From contig CAXHTR010000002.1 in NCBI GenBank assembly GCA_964019655.1, positions 527,475 through 591,474 on the forward strand: DNA of 64,000 nucleotides, read 5' to 3'. The notes under the pieces were generated by a model. That model saw only the letters and a list, made by a program, of their open reading frames with translations. It did no database searches and was not told the origin of the DNA. The translations under genes and the position numbers were made by a program. The stretch is from Perkinsela sp. pyNocScin1 (taxonomy: Eukaryota > Euglenozoa > Kinetoplastea > Prokinetoplastida > Perkinselidae). Within the stretch, counting starts at the first letter, position 1, and each line of letters starts with the position of its first letter. This document shows, piece by piece, positions 1-8,794 of this stretch.

Positions 1-57
1 ATGGTTGGATTCCTTTCCGCTTCGACACTGCCCAAGATTCGCTTCCAATCCTACTAA
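1..57 (+). other. possible 3' end of an upstream reading frame
   Basis: Frame 1 is open from the first base to a TAA at 55-57, twelve bases before the next start codon. It could be the tail of a gene that begins outside the window, or chance. Eighteen codons are too few to recognise a family, and the spacing to the next gene would be unusually short for this genome. Confidence 0.2.
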
Positions 58-68
58 AATTCAAAGAG

Positions 69-1139
69 ATGATGAGTTTTGTGGTAAACGAAAAACTCAT
101 TAGCCCTCGAGACGGACAGATTAACGCTTATTTATCAGATATTCGCTTAATTCTAAAGGAAATTTTGTCATATTCCACTCGTGCGAATTCCCTCATCGAA
201 AGTGAGTGGAGCGAAAAAGGGACAATCATTTCACCGATGGATAAGAGTGCCTTTACTCCTATTAGCTCAGATTCGGATGGGCCAGAGGCTGAGAAAAAGC
301 AAGAGGAAAAGGTTGAAGTCTCCACAAAGCATCGAATATTTCAAAATTCCGTGGTACGCAGTGAGGACGGCTCATCGCAGCAGATTGAAGACTTGCTTGG
401 AAAAAATGCATCTCATTTGGACACAGTAGAGCAAGCTCCTTATAGCCCGTACAAAACGCTTGAAGCAGAGGTGAAGGCAAAAGGTGAGCTTGTTGAATTC
501 ATCGGGCGCCACTGGACCAAAGCAGCAAACTTCCAAACCCTCCTTCGCTACGAGACAAACGTAAGTCAAAAATTTCATTGGAAGGGAAGGAGCGTCTTTT
601 CTTCTGTTCTTCACTTGAATCTTGAAACTCCAGTTAGTTTTGAAGGCCACCTTCGCGGAAACCGCGGCGACGCTGAGCGTAGTGTTGCCCTTATAGCGCT
701 GCGTGAGCTTAAAGAAAACGTTCGAATTTACTTTGGAACAAACGAAATCAAGCCATCTTTACGGAAATCGAAGAGGGTCTTCCAAATTCCTGATGTTCAT
801 GAGGGGCGATCAGCTAAAGCTGCTCTTATTGAAGTAATCGTAAAAAGGTACTCCAAGACGCAAGATATAAATGAAATATTGAGCTTTCACCATGAGAAGG
901 TCGACAACTTATTCTACTGTGAATGCTCGTACATGGGAATCAAGCACAAGTGCCTGCAAGGGTTCGAAAACAAGGCAGCAGCTGAAACTGCCGCTGCTGA
1001 CATTGCATATAAGGCCCTTAAAGTGAACCCGCAAAAATATCTTGGTAACAGATTCATCAGCCTTGAAGATGTGAATAAGATATATGATGAAGATGGATTC
1101 GAAATCGATGATGATTACAAAATGTATAAAGGAGTTTGA
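69..1139 (+). CDS. protein with two double-stranded RNA-binding motifs
   Basis: The 356-residue product has two regions with the layout of a dsRBM. The first, about residues 140-217, is more divergent. The second, about 250-317, ends in the alanine-rich final helix typical of the fold (NKAAAETAAADIAYKAL). The first 135 residues are charged and low in complexity, and the tail is acidic. No RNase III, deaminase or helicase domain is visible, so it is probably an RNA-binding accessory protein; kinetoplastids use dsRBM proteins in editing and ribosome assembly, but nothing here picks one. Two ATGs lie in tandem at 69 and 72. It is the first of nine plus-strand genes. The dsRBM assignment is fairly secure and the role is unknown. 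Confidence 0.7.
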   Translation: MMSFVVNEKLISPRDGQINAYLSDIRLILKEILSYSTRANSLIESEWSEKGTIISPMDKSAFTPISSDSDGPEAEKKQEEKVEVSTKHRIFQNSVVRSEDGSSQQIEDLLGKNASHLDTVEQAPYSPYKTLEAEVKAKGELVEFIGRHWTKAANFQTLLRYETNVSQKFHWKGRSVFSSVLHLNLETPVSFEGHLRGNRGDAERSVALIALRELKENVRIYFGTNEIKPSLRKSKRVFQIPDVHEGRSAKAALIEVIVKRYSKTQDINEILSFHHEKVDNLFYCECSYMGIKHKCLQGFENKAAAETAAADIAYKALKVNPQKYLGNRFISLEDVNKIYDEDGFEIDDDYKMYKGV

Positions 1140-1281
1140 ATCTTGCAAGTCTGCCCACTGCGCCATGTGCGCTTGGTCTAAAAGTGTATGCCTTTTTGAG
1201 GGCAGGAGTTTGTAGCTTACTTTTCCAACGCAGAACCGACACATAGATTCTAAGTTGTTTATTCTATGCCCCAATGAATTC

Positions 1282-1740
1282 ATGTGCGTTTCGGGAGTGA
1301 ATGTATCAGCAGAGATGCATCAAGCATTACGGAGGATCTACCGTCACTTGCGCAAAAAAAACGAAAGCTCACTGTTGCTACGTAGGCTCATAGCTCATGA
1401 CGATGTGATGTTTTTTACATTTGCTCGTAGGATTTACGATCTTCATGCGAAGCTAGACGAGCAACTTCCAAGACAGCACCGTTGGTGTGGTTGGGGGGCC
1501 TCGGGAAAATCTGTATTATATAAGGTGCGCATGTCTTATCTACGTCAATTTTACGAGCTTCGCATGCGCTTTCATCTATCGAAGGCAACTTTATCCTTCC
1601 TGTGTGCATGGGCCCTCATCACAATGGTCTACTTAGACCTGCTACAAGCTGTCCATCGCGGTCAACAAAGGCAATACGAAAAGACACGCCAGATTGCATC
1701 TATTATCAATGAAATGCAAAAGTCAGGCTCAGCTGCATGA
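1282..1740 (+). CDS. small single-pass membrane protein, unknown
   Basis: The frame is open from 1255, but its first ATG is at 1282, giving about 152 residues. The N-terminal two thirds is basic and helical, rich in Arg, Leu and Tyr. One hydrophobic segment (ATLSFLCAWALITMVYLDLL) lies near residues 102-121, followed by a short charged tail with a polar helix. No family is recognised. One membrane span with basic flanks would suit a mitochondrial or ER membrane protein, but no targeting signal is obvious. Its place in the tightly spaced plus-strand run (142 bp after the preceding gene, 76 bp before the next) supports a real gene. Confidence 0.55.
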   Translation: MCVSGVNVSAEMHQALRRIYRHLRKKNESSLLLRRLIAHDDVMFFTFARRIYDLHAKLDEQLPRQHRWCGWGASGKSVLYKVRMSYLRQFYELRMRFHLSKATLSFLCAWALITMVYLDLLQAVHRGQQRQYEKTRQIASIINEMQKSGSAA

Positions 1741-1802
1741 GAATTTGCGGAAACATACATCATTTTGGTGGACTTTGCGCAAAATTATAGACTGATATCA
1801 CA

Positions 1803-1811
1803 TTTTTATCA
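1803..1811 (+). promoter_or_regulatory. TTTTTATCA motif upstream of the BCP1-like gene
   Basis: TTTTTATCA begins 14 bp before the start codon at 1817. The same nine bases lie 16 and 20 bp before the starts at 5520 and 6872. No AG lies between the T-run and the ATG, so it is not an ordinary trans-splice acceptor. Its function is unknown. Confidence 0.3.
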
Positions 1812-1816
1812 TACAA

Positions 1817-2761
1817 ATGAGCGAAGAGATAAGCGATAAACTTTTCAGCGATCTTCGCGATATTGTAAGTGAAGAAGATGACTGCTCCCAGGTGTCAAGC
1901 ACCGCCTCTCAAATCAACATTTCGTTTGATATTGATTTCCTCACAGAAGCAGACACACGTAAGTCGACTGTGTATTTCTTCATTGAAAAAATAGCCCCTG
2001 ATCTTCGTGCTTCAATCTCTATCGATAGTCTCATGCAGAGCATGCTTGAGAATCCAGATCTTAGCTCGATCATCAAGATCGCGTGCGATGCATCAGAAGA
2101 TCTCGACGAGGCAAGTGGTCTGATAGACGAGGATGATCAAATAAGTGGCGTCATCGCTGCTGTCCCTATGAGCTTATCTAGCACCCCGAAAGCGAGCTAT
2201 CTGAAGAACATCGTGGCTTATTTGAATCCAAAATGCCCACAATTTGCCAATGGCCTAGAGGAAATCATTGCGAACAGAGAAAGTATGATTTTCTTTCTGA
2301 TAAATGAAAGAGCTCCATACATTCCAAACCAAGTCGGTTCTCAGGTGCTCGAGAATCTTTTCGAGAAAATTCAAGGCACAGCAAGCCCCTACTTTTTGAT
2401 TTTCGCGAAAATGCTTTTTGTTAACAACACTGCAGATTCTGGGGAGCCGAATTCAAAGCGAATAAAAGGGCGCAATATTCAGAATGTGAATGAGCGTGTA
2501 GTTGAATTTGTGAAGCCAGAAGAGGAAATCTTTGTACCCCATCAGAGCGTAATTCGGGCAAGGGACGACCGCTTCTACATCACAACAGATTCAGAATTTT
2601 TTACGTGTGACAAAGAGTATGAGAATCAACCTGTAGATGAAATCCCAATTGCTATTCCTATGCTCATTTCTTCTGGATCAACTTCTGTGCGTGGAAATGA
2701 GCGTCGCACGACTCTTCAATGGCTTATTAAAGACTTAAAAGCACTCTGTATTCAAAGCTGA
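1817..2761 (+). CDS. BCP1: BCP1/BCCIP family protein
   Basis: The 314-residue product follows the BCCIP/Bcp1 layout from end to end. An acidic N terminus is followed by an INVEF-like strand (ISFDIDF, about residue 34), a segment matching the family's LL-QL and SVIK blocks (LSSIIKI), the FGFISLLNL-like block (ISGVIAAVPM), the LLLSER-NVPPQ block (FLINERAPYIPNQV), the FYLLISK block (PYFLIFAKMLF), and a late F-x-EEE-F element (EFVKPEEEIFV). Bcp1 is a nuclear protein; in yeast it chaperones ribosomal protein uL14 (Rpl23) and is linked to export of Mss4, and in animals BCCIP binds BRCA2 and p21. The uL14 gene lies in the same run at 7262. Recognised from remembered motifs, not a search. Confidence 0.75.
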   Translation: MSEEISDKLFSDLRDIVSEEDDCSQVSSTASQINISFDIDFLTEADTRKSTVYFFIEKIAPDLRASISIDSLMQSMLENPDLSSIIKIACDASEDLDEASGLIDEDDQISGVIAAVPMSLSSTPKASYLKNIVAYLNPKCPQFANGLEEIIANRESMIFFLINERAPYIPNQVGSQVLENLFEKIQGTASPYFLIFAKMLFVNNTADSGEPNSKRIKGRNIQNVNERVVEFVKPEEEIFVPHQSVIRARDDRFYITTDSEFFTCDKEYENQPVDEIPIAIPMLISSGSTSVRGNERRTTLQWLIKDLKALCIQS

Positions 2762-2877
2762 AGCTCTAGTATCAGTGCCAGTGCTTCCTTCGGTGGGGAT
2801 CTTGCATGCTTTTATATAAAAAAGGAGCTATGTACGCACCATTTTTCATCTTTTAAACCATCGTTTTGTTTATTCAA

Positions 2878-3492
2878 ATGAACAGTACGCTATGCACGAC
2901 ACGCACAAAGCTCATTTGGAAAAGAATCTTCGGTTCCTCCGCGAGAGAACGGGGCTCATCGTATCTTGTGCAGAGCCGTGCAAATTCTAGCGAATCAAAA
3001 CCTGAAGAGCGGCAGCGCTTACCTGAACACGATCAACTCAAAGCGGGCCCGTATCAAAAAGTAGGAAATATCATCATTATCGAGCTGAACCACCATTTAT
3101 GGCAGCAGCCCTGGGAAGTCAGCCGTGCTCTGCGAGAACTCAACTTCGAGTATAGAGGTCAGGTGACTGTGCATCCAGATATACCTGAAGTGCGGGAGCG
3201 CTTGTTTCACTGCAGAAACCTTGTTAATATAGACATCATGCCCATTGACGAAATGAAGCGCCTTCTATGCATTCCGGCACACATTACTTTCAACGACCTA
3301 CTATCGCAAATACCAGAAACCTGGGGAGACCATCCACCAGCTACATTCGAATATACTGTTGCGGTCAAGAAGTTTGCTCAGTATCGAAAGGAGCGGATTA
3401 GAGACATCATGCATCGAGATGCGATGGAGCTCAGGCTCCTGCGGCTTCGACGCGAGCGGAATGTGCTCAAGAGTGGCGGTTCTACTCTGTAG
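2878..3492 (+). CDS. MRPL30: mitochondrial large-subunit ribosomal protein uL30m
   Basis: The frame extends to a TTG at 2866, but the first ATG is at 2878, giving 204 residues. The first 50 residues are rich in Arg and Ser with few acidic residues, as expected for a mitochondrial targeting sequence. Residues about 62-122 form an L30 domain: a hydrophobic strand (IIIIEL), the helix WEVSRALREL, and a second helix-strand unit ending VNIDIMPIDEMKRLL. A basic C-terminal extension rich in Arg and Leu follows, common in kinetoplastid mitoribosomal proteins. The domain call is good; the organelle is inferred from the presequence and the long extensions. Confidence 0.7.
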   Translation: MNSTLCTTRTKLIWKRIFGSSARERGSSYLVQSRANSSESKPEERQRLPEHDQLKAGPYQKVGNIIIIELNHHLWQQPWEVSRALRELNFEYRGQVTVHPDIPEVRERLFHCRNLVNIDIMPIDEMKRLLCIPAHITFNDLLSQIPETWGDHPPATFEYTVAVKKFAQYRKERIRDIMHRDAMELRLLRLRRERNVLKSGGSTL

Positions 3493-3596
3493 CAGAAAAC
3501 CGCCCGTACCAGTTTACCATGTCGCGTGTAGTTTCGCATGTGCAAAATTGAGTCCGAGCATGTTTTATTTCCATTGTGCTGTGAATACTATCTAGG

Positions 3597-5102
3597 ATGG
3601 AGCTTACTTGGAATGATGCGAGTCTACAGCGCTTCACGGGAAAATTTGTTCCAACGAATACCGTCATTCGGGAAAAAGAATTAAGATGGCTGCTCGGCTT
3701 TATTTGTAGCTGCTGCTCGTTATGTGTCTCCACGAGTGCCCAATCAGCATTTAGCACAGGCAGCCGCGTAGTTCATATGGCAGCATTTCCTGGAAGTGGA
3801 AAGACCATGCTTTTACAGCAGCTAAGCTCTTTGTATTCCGAACAAAGGATGTCGCGAAAACACGCTACGGTGAAAAAGCGAGCATCTTCGAAAGGCGAAA
3901 GTGCGCAAGACTCTCACAGAGATTCGACTTCGAGTTCGGCTGTGCAAGTGTGCCCTCACTCACGAGTCCTCATGATTTCTTGTGCATCGAAAAGCTGGAA
4001 TGCACTTTTTCAACGCATAACTTCAGAGCTCGAGGACGCAAACTTGTCCAAGCCCCAAAAAAGGGTCCGAAAATCTGCCAAGGCTACAGGTAAGGAAAGC
4101 GCACGAGACAGACTCGCAAGAGCGGCGCAGGCCTTCTCCGGCGTTCTTGTGCTTGACGAGGTCGATACCGTCGTCAGTCAGCGAAGCACGCACAAGTCGC
4201 CATCGCATGTATGCGAATCGGTGTCAGGCATGAGCAATACAAAAGATTTCAAGCGGCTTAAATTGACACGATCGACAGATGAGGAGCTTCATTTTTTGAT
4301 AAGTGCGTTTGAGTCAAGCCCATCGGGTGGCCTCGTGCTCATTTCTAACCATTTGAATATACATGCCCACAAGGCGATGGACCAGACCAATATACACAAG
4401 TTTGTTCTTGAAGCATATAGCAAAAGTGATCTGCGTGCCATCATTGAGAGCCGTTCAGCACCAGAGAAGATCTTTGAGCCACCAGCTATGGAACTCCTGG
4501 TGAGCGTAAGTAGTGACGCCCGGCGGATACTGAACATCGCGAGCGATGCCATGTTACATGCGAGAAAACTATACCGCGCGTCAGTCGACTCGGCTGTTAA
4601 CATGTCGTACCCACCGGTCACTGTGCGTGACATCGCGCACTGCTGCTCAGGAAGCGGTGACGTAATGCTCCGGCAGCTGCGAACCATACTCATTCCGCTT
4701 AGCAACGATCTGCAGCTTCTCCTGACAGGAATCATTCACCTTGCAAACAAAAGTATGAGCTCAAGCGCGCGCAAAGACTCTGCTGTAATCGTCTCAGCAT
4801 TGTATCGCTGGGTTATTCACGAGGGTACAAAGCTCACGAATATGAGCGAGATTTATGATGACAGCTCTTTTCGGCGAGGTCTCCAGTCACTCACTGACTT
4901 CAACCTTATTAAGCTTCGGTTTGAAAACACTCCCGCGGGCTCAGCGCAAGCCCATAAAGCATCCAACAAGTCACTCATGCAATACAAAGGCGCTATTTCA
5001 TTACAATACGACGCACATGCACTCAAGCTCGCAATACAGGGGCTTATTCGAGAGGGCATCGCCGGTAAGGAGGCTTTTCACGCGGTTTTCCACTTGCTCT
5101 AA
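3597..5102 (+). CDS. ORC1: Orc1/Cdc6-type AAA+ ATPase (replication initiator)
   Basis: The 501-residue protein has a Walker A at about 63-70 (AFPGSGKT), a Walker B at 183-190 (VLVLDEVD), a sensor 1 block at 246-251 (LVLISN) and a sensor 2 helix near 305-312 (SSDARRIL). The C-terminal about 120 residues look like a winged-helix domain. This is the Orc1/Cdc6 arrangement that loads MCM at origins. Trypanosomes carry an Orc1/Cdc6 protein of similar size without the N-terminal BAH domain of animal Orc1, and none is seen here. Between Walker A and Walker B there is a Ser/Lys-rich insertion (about 82-120). The ATG at 3597 is the first in frame and lies 104 bp after the previous stop. Confidence 0.75.
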   Translation: MELTWNDASLQRFTGKFVPTNTVIREKELRWLLGFICSCCSLCVSTSAQSAFSTGSRVVHMAAFPGSGKTMLLQQLSSLYSEQRMSRKHATVKKRASSKGESAQDSHRDSTSSSAVQVCPHSRVLMISCASKSWNALFQRITSELEDANLSKPQKRVRKSAKATGKESARDRLARAAQAFSGVLVLDEVDTVVSQRSTHKSPSHVCESVSGMSNTKDFKRLKLTRSTDEELHFLISAFESSPSGGLVLISNHLNIHAHKAMDQTNIHKFVLEAYSKSDLRAIIESRSAPEKIFEPPAMELLVSVSSDARRILNIASDAMLHARKLYRASVDSAVNMSYPPVTVRDIAHCCSGSGDVMLRQLRTILIPLSNDLQLLLTGIIHLANKSMSSSARKDSAVIVSALYRWVIHEGTKLTNMSEIYDDSSFRRGLQSLTDFNLIKLRFENTPAGSAQAHKASNKSLMQYKGAISLQYDAHALKLAIQGLIREGIAGKEAFHAVFHLL

Positions 5103-5142
5103 CCCACTGTATACACATTGCTTTTGCTGATCGTAAAGCAAG

Positions 5143-5160
5143 GTTTTCTCTTCTTTACAG
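5143..5160 (+). promoter_or_regulatory. candidate 3' splice acceptor (pyrimidine tract plus ACAG)
   Basis: A pyrimidine run, TTTTCTCTTCTTT, ends in ACAG at 5157-5160, 16 bases before the Kish start codon. It is the cleanest acceptor-like site I noticed between genes in this window and is what spliced-leader trans-splicing would use. No spliced-leader RNA gene was found here, so use of the site is inferred. Confidence 0.4.
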
Positions 5161-5176
5161 AATATTTTTTATTAAT

Positions 5177-5395
5177 ATGAGCGCGATTCTGAATTTTGAG
5201 AGCTTTGTGTACACGGTCATCCTTGTCATTTGTACAGCGACGTACATTAAGCAATTGCGACCATCGATGTTTCAGCGTGACTCGCCAGCCTTCTATAAGC
5301 GCTTCCTGTACAAGTGCTGGATTATTGGTGACCGGCTCAGCCCCGTTGTCTCGGCAACGTGTGTTTTTATGGGCCTGCGTTACCTCTTCTTCTAA
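5177..5395 (+). CDS. KISH: Kish/TMEM167 family small membrane protein
   Basis: The 72-residue product matches the Kish (TMEM167) family over its whole length: it starts MSAILNFES, has a first hydrophobic span at about 8-27, a middle KCWIIGDRLSPVVS block corresponding to the family's WKxxRIGERxSP motif, and a second hydrophobic span to the end. Family members are about 72-74 residues, two-pass Golgi membrane proteins of the early secretory pathway. It lies 74 bp after the Orc1/Cdc6 stop and follows the acceptor-like site described at 5143. One of the firmest small-gene calls in the window. Confidence 0.9.
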   Translation: MSAILNFESFVYTVILVICTATYIKQLRPSMFQRDSPAFYKRFLYKCWIIGDRLSPVVSATCVFMGLRYLFF

Positions 5396-5503
5396 TCCTG
5401 GCACGGGCAACATGATCCACAGCACCCCTGAGGTCGCTCATCCCCAGCGAAAAAAAATCGAAACTGACCTTTGGAGATAGTATTTTTGGCATACACACCT
5501 ATT

Positions 5504-5512
5504 TTTTTATCA
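5504..5512 (+). promoter_or_regulatory. TTTTTATCA motif upstream of the USP-like gene
   Basis: The motif lies inside a seven-T run and begins 16 bp before the ATG at 5520. It repeats the element described at 1803. Confidence 0.3.
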
Positions 5513-5519
5513 TGAACAC

Positions 5520-6803
5520 ATGAGCTTGCCGAAATCACGAGTGCATGAAAGGCTCTGCAGCGAATGCGCACTCCCGAAATCGGACAGCTTCCCGCGCTCT
5601 TTTTGCAAGGCATGCCCCGTGTGCAAGCGTCTCTACTGCGTGCAGCATTTACGGAAGCACTTTCAGCGTCGAGGTGTGCAGAAAAAACAGCTCACGCCCT
5701 GTGAAGCGCAACTTCAATGCTCCACTGCGCTCCCTTCGGTTACTGTGAAGGGGGCACCGAAGAGCATTTCAAACGATGACGCGCTCTGCGCTTACGCGGC
5801 TGTGCTACAGTGTATCGCTTCCTGCTTTCCATCGGCGGTCATTACCGAGTGCACGTCCATAATGCGTCAGAGTAAGCATGCGGAGACAGCCCCTAGTATG
5901 GTTTATGGCAACGTCGTCGCCGCGCAAGTCAATGGTCTACTCGCGTGCCTTCGAAGCCTACAAAGTACTGACAAAAATCCGCTGGAAATACCGGAGGCAC
6001 TGATGCTTCGAATACTTCCATCTGCAAGTTCCACCAGAGCGCAGCCTCTAGAAGCAGTGGGTCTAGATGCATCGCTCAACTTTGCGATGCACAGCAAACG
6101 TGAAATGCGTGATGCCGCGTCCGTGTTCTGTGATTTTGCTTTCCTCAGCCACAATCTTGCGTGTGAAAAGCTCGAAGTAAGTACGGAAAAAGCTGTGCAA
6201 AACATTCAGCGCGTGCTTTTTGGGAAAGTCCGAGGAAGGGAATTCCACATGCTCTCTTTCCCTGCCGATCTTTGGCTACTCCACGAGAAGAGGGCGCGCG
6301 CGTGCAAAGCAGATGTCAGCAGGTCGAGAACCCTGTGTGATATAATCTTCGACGTGCTCGGGATCTCAGAATCTCTGTCTGGCGAAGAAGCGCTCTGCCA
6401 AAAGCTCAGCCTGATGAGCACAGACCCAGCCGAGGACCTCTGGCCGAGCAACCTCATTATACACTTCGAAAGAACTGTATCGACCCAAGCAGGACAGCAC
6501 AACAGTGTGCAGAAAGTGTGCACAAATTTTGCCTTGCCATTCTTATTTCATCCGTGCGGAAATGAGCGCGCGCCGTCTGACACACATATAGGTAGCAACC
6601 TTACTATCACGAATAAGCGGCCGTGTTTTGCCCTCACTGCGGTGCTCGTTCACGAAGGTGACACCGCAAAGGACGGGCATTTCACATCGTTTATTCTTCG
6701 GCGTGGTCGATGGTATTTTTGCAGCGACACGAGCTACAGCGCCTGCTCGGAGGACGCAGTGGACAATGCGGCAGCATACATGGCCTTCTACTGCGCGCTT
6801 TAG
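5520..6803 (+). CDS. ubiquitin-specific protease (USP/UCH family), divergent Cys box
   Basis: The C-terminal end is a clear USP histidine box: AVLVHEGDTAKDGHFTSF followed by RGRWYFCSD and a closing AAYMAFYCAL, placing the catalytic His near 387 and the Asp near 403. The Cys box is present but altered: ALCAYAAVLQCI aligns with the family's NTCYxNSxLQCL, giving C90 as the probable nucleophile, with the usual Asn-Thr before it and Tyr-x-Asn after it replaced. The N terminus (residues 13-48) has closely spaced Cys and His residues suggesting a small zinc site. USPs remove ubiquitin from proteins; at 427 residues this is a compact member and the subfamily is not clear. Activity is uncertain because of the missing oxyanion-hole Asn. 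Confidence 0.7.
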   Translation: MSLPKSRVHERLCSECALPKSDSFPRSFCKACPVCKRLYCVQHLRKHFQRRGVQKKQLTPCEAQLQCSTALPSVTVKGAPKSISNDDALCAYAAVLQCIASCFPSAVITECTSIMRQSKHAETAPSMVYGNVVAAQVNGLLACLRSLQSTDKNPLEIPEALMLRILPSASSTRAQPLEAVGLDASLNFAMHSKREMRDAASVFCDFAFLSHNLACEKLEVSTEKAVQNIQRVLFGKVRGREFHMLSFPADLWLLHEKRARACKADVSRSRTLCDIIFDVLGISESLSGEEALCQKLSLMSTDPAEDLWPSNLIIHFERTVSTQAGQHNSVQKVCTNFALPFLFHPCGNERAPSDTHIGSNLTITNKRPCFALTAVLVHEGDTAKDGHFTSFILRRGRWYFCSDTSYSACSEDAVDNAAAYMAFYCAL

Positions 6804-6851
6804 GAACATTGGTCACTTTTTGAGCGCCGATTTATAATGTCAAGCAATTAA

Positions 6852-6860
6852 TTTTTATCA
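6852..6860 (+). promoter_or_regulatory. TTTTTATCA motif upstream of the 98-residue gene
   Basis: Third exact copy of the motif, 20 bp before the ATG at 6872. Confidence 0.3.
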
Positions 6861-6871
6861 TTGATTACTCC

Positions 6872-7168
6872 ATGGTATACACACGCTGGAAGTGCGATCG
6901 CCTGCCGCTCTATACGTTCAAGTATCTCGCATCTGAGTACGCATCTACGTTCACCTTCTGGCTCGTTGGGGCATACTGCACCTTCAAATTTTGCGGTATA
7001 ATATCGGACGAGACTGAGCGTGAAGACATGCATGTCGCTGGCTATCCTTGGTGGCGCGACCCGATTCGGAAGCGGAAGCAAGACAAGTATGTCAGCATGA
7101 TTCGAGATAACGATATTGACCTGATGGACCCGAAATGGACAGGCGTCCCGAAAAGCGCCCTCCATTAG
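6872..7168 (+). CDS. small single-pass membrane protein, unknown
   Basis: The 98-residue product has one hydrophobic segment at about residues 25-43 (ASTFTFWLVGAYCTFKF) and a hydrophilic C-terminal half with a basic RKRKQDK patch. The start is the first ATG and lies 68 bp after the USP stop, the tightest same-strand spacing among the firm genes here. No family is recognised. Size and layout resemble small accessory subunits of kinetoplastid respiratory complexes, but that is only a resemblance in shape. Confidence 0.55.
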   Translation: MVYTRWKCDRLPLYTFKYLASEYASTFTFWLVGAYCTFKFCGIISDETEREDMHVAGYPWWRDPIRKRKQDKYVSMIRDNDIDLMDPKWTGVPKSALH

Positions 7169-7261
7169 CTAAGATGTAAGCAGCGAAATACGCAATGACA
7201 GTGTGCTTTCTCTTGAGACCACCTGAGCCCATTTTCTATTGATACTTTTTAAGAAAATATA

Positions 7262-7678
7262 ATGACCGGCTGCCCAGCTAACAAAGCAAACAAGTTTCGC
7301 ATCACCCTCGGTCTGCCAGTCGGCGCCGTCATGAACTGCAGTGACAACACCGGTGCAAGAAACCTCTACATCATCGCAGTGAAGGGTATCCGCGGCCGCC
7401 TTAACCGCCTGCCGTCTGCTGCCGTCGGAGACGTCGTCCTCGCGACAGTCAAGAGGGGCAAGCCAGAGCTTCGCAAGAAGGTCCTGCCAGCAGTTGTCAT
7501 TCGCCAGAGACAGAAGTGGCGCCGCAAGGACGGAATCGTCATCTACTTCGAGGATAACGCGGGTGTCATCGTCAACCCAAAGGGGGAAATGAAGGGCTCT
7601 GGTATTGGCGGCCCAGTGGCAAAGGAATGCGCTGATTTGTGGCCAAAGATCTCAACGAACGCGCCGGCCATCGTTTAA
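7262..7678 (+). CDS. RPL23: 60S ribosomal protein uL14 (RPL23)
   Basis: The 138-residue product is a full-length uL14: [30 protein letters not shown] at the N terminus, then [33 protein letters not shown], the [18 protein letters not shown] block and the family's closing [14 protein letters not shown]. It sits at the 60S subunit interface near the sarcin-ricin loop. The gene is visibly richer in C at third positions than its neighbours, as expected for strong codon bias in a highly expressed gene. It ends the first plus-strand run and faces a minus-strand gene. Confidence 0.97.
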   Translation: MTGCPANKANKFRITLGLPVGAVMNCSDNTGARNLYIIAVKGIRGRLNRLPSAAVGDVVLATVKRGKPELRKKVLPAVVIRQRQKWRRKDGIVIYFEDNAGVIVNPKGEMKGSGIGGPVAKECADLWPKISTNAPAIV

Positions 7679-8145
7679 AGTATATGGAATTTAACGTACT
7701 AGACATTCGACTTTAGGACCGACTGCTCGATTTTACTCAGGTGTCCACGCTTTGTCTTTTCATTAGTTTTATATCACAATGTCTACTTCAATAAGGGAAA
7801 TGTGGCATCACCTGTGAACGACCCTCGCTTTTCCTATAGGTTTGCTTGAGGGTACGTTTTTCGAAGAATATTGATCTCACATGGCTCCCAACCTTTCGAC
7901 ATGTCTGAAAAAACTTTTCAAGGTCATTTCTAAATTTGAAAGCGTAAATGGACGGTGATGTAAATGGAAACGAGTACTGTATGATCTCATCTGAGACCAC
8001 AATTATACGCATGCTGTGGATATGCTTATTTTGCTTCACTAGATTTGATTCTGCTGACGGTCGAGCTATCAGCGGTATATAATTCAAAAAAATATTTTAA
8101 TTTTTATTGTACTGTATGGCTTCATTTATTATATGGCTTGTATGC
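7679..8145. other. convergent intergenic region, no secure gene
   Basis: This 467-bp stretch separates the convergent RPL23 and zinc-finger genes. A minus-strand frame (7788-8087) is open for 99 codons but opens with TTG; its first ATG would leave about 73 unrecognised residues. A plus-strand ATG near 7780 is followed by a stop after 12 codons. I see no RNA gene. It probably holds both 3' UTRs. Confidence 0.4.
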
Positions 8146-8691
8146 TTAATATGTCTTGAAATTTGTAGTAGCGGATCTAGCTCTGTCAATCTTTTGCCCA
8201 CCGCACGTTGGACAAATGTCAGAATGTCGGTAGTTGTACACGTTGCATGACGAACAAAGCCAGTCACCAAGGAGAACAGTTGCAAACACGCATTTCCCAG
8301 CGCTTCCAGTTATGAACTCACACTGCTTGCATTTCGACTCGTCACCTCGGAAGGCCTTGTAACACACAACGCATCGCCGACGTCCAGGGGCTTTCTGAAA
8401 GCTTTCACGCGTTCCACTACTTTCATTGCGGACTTTTGCTGGAGAATAAGCGACACCCTGTTCTTGAGAGGTGGTATTTAGCGGGCTTTTGAATCGTACG
8501 GGTGGTGCAGATGCATGCGTTTGCACGATTGCTGGCTTAAAGCCACATCGATTGCACGTTTTTCGACATGCATAGTTTGCGTATTTGCATGATGCGCACC
8601 TCCATACGTCCTTGTCTGAATTTTGGGGCTGACGTTCCCATAAGTTGCTTTGTGAGGTGGCTAAAAAGACATAATGTTGATTCCTCAGCAT
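8146..8691 (-). CDS. RanBP2-type zinc-finger protein
   Basis: The 181-residue product has two clear RanBP2-type fingers: DVWRCASCKYANYACRKTCNRCGFK near the N terminus and GDWLCSSCNVYNYRHSDICPTCG near the C terminus. Between them lies a further Cys cluster (CVVCYKAFRGDESKCKQC) with related spacing. The linkers are basic and low in complexity. Fingers of this type bind single-stranded RNA or small GTPases; several kinetoplastid RNA-processing proteins carry them, but nothing here assigns a process. It diverges from the TYW2 gene with only 103 bp between the starts. Confidence 0.75.
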   Translation of the reverse strand: MLRNQHYVFLATSQSNLWERQPQNSDKDVWRCASCKYANYACRKTCNRCGFKPAIVQTHASAPPVRFKSPLNTTSQEQGVAYSPAKVRNESSGTRESFQKAPGRRRCVVCYKAFRGDESKCKQCEFITGSAGKCVFATVLLGDWLCSSCNVYNYRHSDICPTCGGQKIDRARSATTNFKTY

Positions 8692-8794
8692 GGATTTGAT
8701 AAAGAATGCAAGATATAGATGTAGAAAAATGACGTTTCAATAGCAGAAAGTAAATTAGTATTGCTGCAATGCGTTTTTTCTTTGAAGGTGCTAA

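Noticed and set aside
7788-8087. 99-codon minus-strand ORF next to RPL23
   Set aside because: Opens with TTG, has its first ATG well inside, and matches nothing I recognise.
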